From NCBI GenBank assembly GCA_037074615.1, contig CM073560.1, forward strand, positions 3,541,501 to 3,605,500: a DNA stretch of 64,000 bases, in the 5' to 3' direction. The stretch's first letter is position 1, and each line of letters begins with the position of its first letter. The notes under the pieces were generated by a model. It had not been told where the DNA came from, ran no database searches, and worked only from the letters and a program-made list of their open reading frames with translations. Positions 57,207 through 64,000 of the stretch are shown here, piece by piece. The DNA is from Leucaena leucocephala (lineage: Eukaryota > Streptophyta > Magnoliopsida > Fabales > Fabaceae). A program made the position numbers and the translations under genes.

Positions 57207-58765
57207 GTTTAGTATGATTTTTCTTCCCTTTATTTTTATTTCTGACATAACTTTTAAATGACACTAGAAGTTTAGATTTCGGGCATGTTTCCAAGATTTA
57301 TTTTTTCCCATTGCGATCCTTGGGCCAAGTAAAATATTAAGTGAGTGCTTAATGTAATGGATGTTTAAACTTATGGTTTATAAAATTTGTTCATTACAAG
57401 TGTGGATGCCTGATAAGATGGGATATACCACTAAAAGTTAAAAATATGAAATAACAAAGAACACAGTATGCCATAAGAATCAATGAAACAGCAAAACTAC
57501 CCAATCTCTTTGCATATTCAATAGAGACCTCTTGAAGGAACTAGGAGAAGACCAAAAGTGAATATCCATGGACACTATTTTATTATACATTTATTGTAGA
57601 GGTAACAGATCATGATGAAAAATTTGAGCATTTCTCTTTAATCAAATACACCAAAGCACTGCAAACACTCTGCGTTACCTCAGAAATTTCACCTCCTCGT
57701 TCTTATCTAAACTTTTGGGGCAATGTTGAGAAATCACTTCAAGGTCAGGAGGTGAATCCATGGTTTGGGTTTAAAAGCACCCAAACACCTATCTTAGTGG
57801 CAGAAGTGCTTTTAACCAAAACCATGGTTTGGGTCATTTGAAACCATAGTTTTAGATAAGCAAGAGCCACCAACTTTCCAAACAATTTTCAGATATTAAG
57901 CATGGGAAATGACAATTTTAACCCTATGAATTTTTGTCACCTTCCTATCTCTCCTATCTCTTTATGTAATCATCATTTACCTTATGCCGTTTCTGATAAT
58001 TTACCTATAAAAAAGGTCATTTTGATAACAACCATCCAAATATTTATTTCTTCAAAATCACTTAATACAAAATCTATTCTCCAAAATTACTTTAAAATCA
58101 ATTTTCTCCAGAAGCTAAATCAAACACACCCTAAACAACATACTTCATAATAAGTCAGCCATCCTATAATGCAAAAGAATGGCATGAAGCATTTCTGCTC
58201 ATTCAAAATTAGACTGAAGCATATATTTGGAGAAAGATTTATTTGGCTTGTGGACCTGCAATTCAACTTTAGTATTATTCTTATTGCATATTGCTATTTA
58301 AACAAATGACTTGAAGAAGCTTGGATTTCCAATTGTACGTGCTAAGTGCAACTCTTGGTCTGGGAGTCTGTCCCTCTTAAGGGAATAACACTAGAATGAT
58401 TAATAGTGTAAAGTCTCCCCTTTAAATGGAAGAAAAATTTATGTCTATGAAATTTTTTCTCCTAAAAATTTCAAGCAAAATGGAATTTCCAAGAAAATAT
58501 TGAACCTTTATGATTATAGTAAACTATCCTGGGTATCTTTATTAGTTCATGATTGACCAGATCCCTCTCATCTTCCTAGACATGAATTATTTAATTGGTC
58601 TGGATAAGCTTTATATGATTTTTTTTTATTTAACTCTGCTCAAAAAGAGCTATTAATATGAGCACTCATTACTACTTTGGTTCTGGGTTGCCTTGAAAGA
58701 AAATGAACATTTCTGTTTTGAAGAATTATGGTTTTGAAACTTGGAATAAATTGATTCCATTACAG
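57207..58765 (+). other. Long intron of the thimet-oligopeptidase pseudogene
   Basis: A 1.56-kb intron between the exons ending 57206 and starting 58766. Its middle (about 57700-58140) ends in CCAGAAGCTAAATCAAACACACCCTAA, a terminus common in hAT-like MITEs, but a matching left end was not found. Nothing else is supported. Confidence 0.4.
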
Positions 58766-59689
58766 GCTTTAGATAAATCTGAAAACGGAAAATTGAAGAT
58801 CTCTTTGAAAAGTCATCATGTTGCAGCTGTACTTGAACTTTGCAAGGTATGGCATTTTAAATATTAACATATGATTGCATATTGCTTTGCCAACTGAGTG
58901 CTTATATTATGGTAGGGCACCATATTGATTTTTGTATCCCCTTATACTGCAAGGCATCTGAGGTTCATGAACCTTTTCTTTGATGAATCGGAATTTTGTT
59001 CTTTATAGTGGTTTGCCATTCGGAATTGGTAAAATGGCTCATTGTTATTTTCCATGGGTATTTTGTCCTGAAAAGGACACAGTTATAAGAAATACAGGCT
59101 GCCTGGAAGTAGATGCCAAGTATTGAATATTATTTCAAACTTTATTTTGCTAAAAGTTGTTGTATAATTGATTATAATTTTATAAATAATTTACTAAATG
59201 ATTATCATTCTTAAACTCATTTGTATAACAAGATGAAACCAACAACTAATTCTGTTGAAAAATGTGAGTTGTAAAACTGTATGTGCCCACAGTAATGAAG
59301 GGATTGACTGAGAGTAACCATAATCTGTAGACTCTGAATTTATTTCATGTGCACGAGCAGAAATATTAATTGCTTCTGTATAGCATCCATTATGTCTATT
59401 GTTGTCATGGTGGTGGGTACATCTTTCTTGTATTGCACCATTTATGTTGAGAACTTTTACTCACTACTTACATGATCGGTAATATTTCCTTGAGTTTGTG
59501 AAGGTAGGAACTACAAGGCGGATGGTAGCAAGAGCATATGGGAAGAGATCTGGAGAAGCCAATCTTTCACTTTTGGAAACTCTGGTAATTTTTGTAAATG
59601 TAATCCATCACTATTAGGACTTTACTTTCTAATATCAAAGATGAGCTCACTGTGAGCTATGAACAATGAAGTTATTGGTTATTTGACCC

Positions 59690-59985
59690 AAAGCTGGCTT
59701 TTGTAGTAGGCATTGAATTGTAAGCAACTGTTATTGAAATTGTACTAAACTGCTAATAGGTGTTTGGAAATAGAACTAACAAACCATAAACCAAAAGCTG
59801 GCTTCGTGGCAAGTTGATGATTTGTTAGCAACTTAGTTATTATATTATACTTGCTCTACCAATATGAGTTGGGTAATACTACAAAGTACTAAAATACCAG
59901 AAGCTAGCTTTTTAGTAGGTCATTGAACATTGATATATAAGCAAGATTTTGTTATTGTGTGACTAACTGAAATTTAGAGGTGTTG
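59690..59985 (+). repeat. Diverged direct repeats in pseudogene intron
   Basis: A phrase like CCAAAGCTGGCTTTTGTAGTAGG...CATTGAATTGTAAGCAA occurs at about 59690, in shortened form near 59790 (CCAAAAGCTGGCTT...TTAGCAACTTAGTTATTAT) and again near 59897 (CCAGAAGCTAGCTTTTTAGTAGG...TAAGCAAGATTTTGTTATTG). It looks like an old tandem triplication of about 100 bp. Confidence 0.5.
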
Positions 59986-60497
59986 AAGGAAACCAAAGAA
60001 AATGTTTCTGTTGTTTTTTCCTTATCATTCAAGGCGGAATCTGTTGATACAAATAGGAGAGATTTGTGTTATGGTTGACTACGATCCAGTTATTCAATTC
60101 CCAATCTAATCCCAATAATATAGGAAGTTATAGACATCCTAATCCTCTCCAACCTCTTTGACAGATAAGGAAGGATAAGATTTATTTAAAACAAATTGAA
60201 CAAATAGTCTTCAAATAATAATATTCTCTAATGCACCCACGTGTGCTCCCTTTCTCTGTCAACACAAATTCTTCATTTAATTGTATGATTCTGCACATGC
60301 TCTAATTCAAACAACTCATTCATGATTCATAAGAAAATTGAATTCTTTGGACAAAATTTAAAAATATGAATTGTGAACAAGATCAATCATTTTGATTAAA
60401 TTTTGATATGGTATTCACATGAGCATATTTAGGCAGAGTTCATATGATCTTTGATTCTGTATTTGTTGTTTGTTGTTTCTTGCATTTTCATTATGAT

Positions 60498-60841
60498 TGT
60501 GGAGATTTGAAGGATTGAAAGTAGATGGAAAAAATCTCAAAATGTTATTAATCTTTGAATGAATGAAAATACAAATACGCTTTTATATAGGCAAAAATAT
60601 AAGCTAATAAGCTAAAACTAGAATCTATCATAATCTTAACATATTAGATTTATTCTTCTAAGATATGATAATTTAATATCCAAATCTAATCCTAAATAAT
60701 ATCCAAACTTAATTTTTAGATAATTAATTAAATAACTAATAAAATATAATATTAATTAATTAATAATTAATTCTAAACTAGTGCGTCTCCACACTCCCCC
60801 TCAAGCTGGATCTACAACTTGAATACTTGTGCTTCTCAACA
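60498..60841 (-). repeat. 3' LTR of the miniature LTR element
   Basis: The 344-bp terminal repeat, downstream copy in the element's minus-strand orientation. It abuts the polypurine tract on its right. Confidence 0.92.
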
Positions 60842-61255
60842 CTTCCCCTCAAGCTGGGAGGCAGCTTGGATGTGAGCAGCATCATTATTGAAGAACCAGA
60901 GCTTTGAATCCTTAACCACTGAACTGAAGTTGATTAGATCTTGAATTTGGATCTTAAGATAAAGTTGCGAACTTGACAAAAAACATCATTGTTAGATGCC
61001 TGACAAGAACATTTGTAAGAGAGGAACTTGATGAAGAATCATATGTATTATTCAAGAGCAACATGCTCATACAATCATGGTAACTCACTTGGGTTTACAC
61101 ACTAATCTAACCTCACTTGAGGGAGATAAACTAATCCCATAACCTATGAGATTTTGTGGGAAAATACCTAAGTTATCCTCTTCAATCATATGTAACTAAT
61201 ATTTACTTGAAGGCATGCCTTCTCTTCAGGCTTGACCTTTCCTGTTTTGATACCA

Positions 61256-61599
61256 TGTGGAGATTTGAAGGATTGAAAGTAGAGGGAAAAAATCTCAAAA
61301 TATTATTAATCCTTCAATGAATAAAAATACAAATACGCCTTTATATAGGCAAAAATATAAGCTAATAAGCTAAACTTAAAATCTATCATAATCTTAACAT
61401 CTCAGATTTATTCTTCTAAGATATGATAATTTAATATTCAAATCTAATCCTAAATAATATGCAAACTTAATTTTTAGATAATTAATTAAATAATTAATAA
61501 AATATAATATTAATTCACTAATAATTAATTCTAAATTAGTGCGTGTCAACACTCCCCCTCAAGCTGGATGTACAGCTTGAATATTTGTGCTTCTCAACA
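61256..61599 (-). repeat. 5' LTR of the miniature LTR element
   Basis: The 344-bp terminal repeat, upstream copy in the minus-strand orientation. It abuts the primer-binding site on its left and the ATGAT duplication on its right. Confidence 0.92.
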
Positions 61600-63594
61600 A
61601 TGATACATTCGTATAAACTTGTTAATGCATATTCTTTTGGTATGATTCAGGGGAACAGCGACATAAATATGCTCATTTACTTGGGTATTTGAACTATGCT
61701 GAATATGTGTTGAAATTAGGATGGCAAGGACACCTACAAAGGTTTGTAAAGTTGTACTAGATATGATGTAATGTTTTATAGTTAGAGCTTTATAAACTGG
61801 GTTTCTATAGGAAAATGCTTTTCTAATTAAGGTCAAAATAATTTTCCATCTGATTTCCTTGTCAAGTAACCATATGGCAACTTAACTTCAATACTAATAA
61901 GTTAGTTTTGTGTTATTGAGTAAACCTCTAATACTTAAAAAGTTGTTTCTAATTTGTTATACAAAAAGAAACCAAACTCTCAAGACTGATAGCGAAGCAT
62001 CTTTATATGGGAGAGCGAATATGAGAGATATGTGAGATAAATTCTTCCTAGGTGTATTCTGTTATAAATGATTGCACTATGGGACACATCCAATTCTAGA
62101 GGAAAACAATCTTGACAAATTGTCTAGTTGAATGGAGTTACATCTCATGTTCTAAGAAAAATGTAATAGGAATTAGGGGCATATCCTATCCCTTGTTAAT
62201 AGATTTGAGTTATGATCTTACATGAGGCTTTTTGCTTGATGCGGGCTTTTGAGTTCCTAGAAGACATATCATCCAGTTTAGATGATTTGGCCATGAAGGA
62301 ACTTGATTTGTTGAAAAATATGAAGGTTTGTACATTTTTTTAGTATCTTCAGTAGTTTTATACCTTCTGATTACAAGTTTCTTGTGTTTTCAGAAGAAAG
62401 AGGAAGGAGAGCTTCCATTTGGAATTGAGGATTTACTGTATTACATAAAACGAGTTGAAGAGCAGAATTATAATCTGGATTTTGGCGAGCTCAAACAATA
62501 CTTTCCAATTAGTTTAGTTCTATCTGGGATCTTCAAAGTTCTCCAAGATATATTTGGTAATGTTATATCTGACAATCTATTAGCCTTCTTGTATTTTGTT
62601 GCCCTGACCATCAGATATTCTTTTGGTTCGGTATAATGCATGCTGGTTCTCATTCGTGTTATTTCTCACGTGGGTATGAGGTTTTAGGAAATTGTAGGTG
62701 ATGAGATTTGGCATTCTGATTGATGTCCGTGTTTTCTCAGTCCTTGATTTAGGTTCTGGTGAAGTATTGGGTTATTGCTACCTTGATTTGTACTCAAGGT
62801 TTGTTCCCATTACCCGATATTTCAGTGTTTCAGTAATTTATGTCTGCTAGCAGAAGTTGGAAAAGTGGTTTTATATTTTTTGCCATAACAAGGAAGGTAA
62901 ATATGGCCATGCTTGTGTGGTGTCTTTTCAAAACAATGCATCAACAATCAGTCAGGCACAGCAGGTTCTTTTTTGCTCAACATTTGTTTTTCTATTCTTC
63001 TGATTCAAAGCAATGGTTTAGATGTTAGAGTTCTCTATATTTCTCCCGCTAAACATTTTCGCATGGTAATGAATTATGTACATGCCTTATTTCTATCACT
63101 GCTTTTACAGATTTACTTGTGATTGAACATTGCAATCAGGAGCTGAAGCAAGGATCTGTCTCAGACCCTACTAGAATGTCAATTAACAAATTCAATCCTC
63201 ATATGTCTTGTTCTAAAAGAAAAATAAAACTGCTAATTTAGAAGTTTCCTGCATAAATGATTTCATGCATGGGTGATTATTATTCATGTGATGTATTTAT
63301 GGTCTGTTATTTTGTTTTCAACTTGTAATTACACTAACATACATCTCATGCAAATTTGTGGGATGTCAAAGTTAGGTTTGCGTTTAATCATTTATTTCAA
63401 ATCATCGAATCTTGACAATTGCTTGGATAAAAATATTATCATTCTGTCTCTTAAAAGTTATCCATCTGTCATGTTTTTCTGCATGTAGGTTCCAGTTGCA
63501 TTATTGATCTCAGTGTCAAAAGGATGTTGGCAGTAATTCTGGATTATTGCGATTTTCTGAAGTGGTCAGTCTTTTCCACGAGTTTGGCCATGTG

Positions 63595-64000
63595 GTATGT
63601 TTGCTTTCATCTGAAATGGTTCCCTAATCTGAGTTATTTCATTTACTATGGTTATCATTATTGTAGTAACTCAAGCTACAAGAGAGAATGGTAGATTGGT
63701 GTTTATTGCTGCAGTAAATGCTTTATTCTAATGATATCTTTCTTATTTAACTGTTTCTTTTTGCCTATTAAAGCATTTTTTATTTAGTTGCTAGGCCTTT
63801 ATCTATTTGTCAGGTAGTTAGGCCTTTATTATTTATTTTTCTGACCTTGTATTTTATTAAAGAAAAGTTGGTTTTAATTTTAAACTCGTATTAGCTATTC
63901 CCTTGTGATTTTGGATGTTAACCATTGCTCTTCAACCCTATTTTTACTCAAACCATTCAGCTTTTTAATGAATAAGAATATGAGCATTATTAAACTTTTA
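63595..64000. other. Window end, presumably pseudogene intron
   Basis: After the HEFGHV exon (donor GTATGT at 63595) no further peptidase exon could be recognised before the window ends. The sequence is T-rich and intron-like. Confidence 0.4.

Larger units (their letters stand above)
60498..61599 (-). mobile_element. Complete miniature LTR retrotransposon (TRIM/SMART-like), minus strand
   Basis: Two 344-bp direct terminal repeats (60498-60841 and 61256-61599) flank a 414-bp interior. Each LTR begins TGT and ends ACA. A hand alignment shows about 22 mismatches and no gaps. The element is flanked by identical ATGAT duplications (60493-60497 and 61600-61604). On the minus strand, TGGTATCAAAACAGG (61255-61241) directly abuts the upstream LTR and matches an initiator-Met-tRNA primer-binding site. 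A polypurine tract TTGAGGGGAAG (60852-60842) directly abuts the downstream LTR. Each LTR has a TATA-like GCCTATATAAA in the element's orientation. The interior has no meaningful open frame, so the element is non-autonomous. It sits in the intron before the 61651 exon of the peptidase pseudogene. Confidence 0.93.
55584..63594 (+). pseudogene. TOP: Thimet oligopeptidase-like M3 metallopeptidase pseudogene, runs to the window edge
   Basis: Exons recognised: 55584-55728 (membrane-spanning start LLAFTGAAAVVAIAVNLAIA), about 55883-56007, 56326-56493, 56767-56861, 57027-57206, 58766-58846, 59504-59584, about 61651-61740, 62245-62325, 62394-62553, about 62690-62810, 62890-62965 and 63488-63594. The last carries the zinc motif HEFGH at 63577-63591. 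M3 oligopeptidases cut short peptides, for example transit-peptide fragments. The early exons are intact. A one-base loss at about 61717 separates NYAEYVLKL from RMARTPTK. The 62245 exon has GG instead of AG at its acceptor (62243-62244). An extra base at 62721 creates a TGA within WHSD/DVRVFSV, and another frame change at about 63512 separates VALLIS from CQKDVGSNSG. Later exons lie beyond or are absent from the final 400 bp. Several independent lesions indicate a decayed gene. Confidence 0.85.

Overview
This is nuclear DNA from a flowering plant, most probably a eudicot. Genes have many GT-AG introns, the intergenic DNA is very AT-rich, and almost every gene has a recognisable Arabidopsis-type orthologue. 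The window holds eight apparently intact protein genes, three decayed protein genes, one U6 snRNA pseudogene and a dense scatter of small transposons (tRNA-derived SINEs, MITEs, a truncated LINE and a miniature LTR element). Exon joins were made by hand from splice signals, reading phase and family homology recalled from memory. No database search was possible.

Layout. 1-9.9 kb: a flavoprotein monooxygenase (+) of the EMB2421/At1g24340 type, then a DUF212 (PAP2-related) small membrane protein (-). 9.9-12.1 kb: intergenic, with a MITE and a SINE. 12.1-18.0 kb: a 1157-residue Ser/Pro-rich protein (-) with a central zinc ribbon and a C-terminal CaaX-like end. 18.9-24.6 kb: AT-rich gene desert with a 300-bp foldback element. 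24.7-26.8 kb: organellar Iojap/RsfS ribosome-silencing factor (+). 27.5-34.5 kb: a repeat-rich stretch with a SINE, a U6 pseudogene, a beta-ketoacyl-ACP reductase (FabG) pseudogene and a 5'-truncated LINE. 35.0-36.0 kb: B12D (+). 38.1-39.9 kb: MAD2 spindle-checkpoint protein (+). 41.7-43.2 kb: REF/SRPP (lipid-droplet/rubber-elongation-factor family) pseudogene (+). 44.4-48.2 kb: GT-1/GT-4 trihelix transcription factor (-). 48.8-49.6 kb: three consecutive SINEs. 50.9-54.8 kb: SRP72 (-). 55.6 kb to the window edge: a decayed thimet-oligopeptidase-like M3 peptidase gene (+), one intron of which carries a complete 1.1-kb miniature LTR retrotransposon.

How the genes relate. They are housekeeping functions rather than a pathway cluster: protein targeting (SRP72), organelle translation (RsfS), mitosis (MAD2), transcription (trihelix) and respiratory-chain-associated B12D. 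Neighbour pairs echo Arabidopsis neighbours as I remember them: MAD2 with GT-4, SRP72 with thimet oligopeptidase, and the EMB2421-type gene with DUF212 and FabG. The window therefore looks like several ancestral blocks joined or interleaved. The contrast between about 3,560 intact codons in eight genes and repeated frameshifts in three others makes real pseudogenisation more likely than sequencing error.
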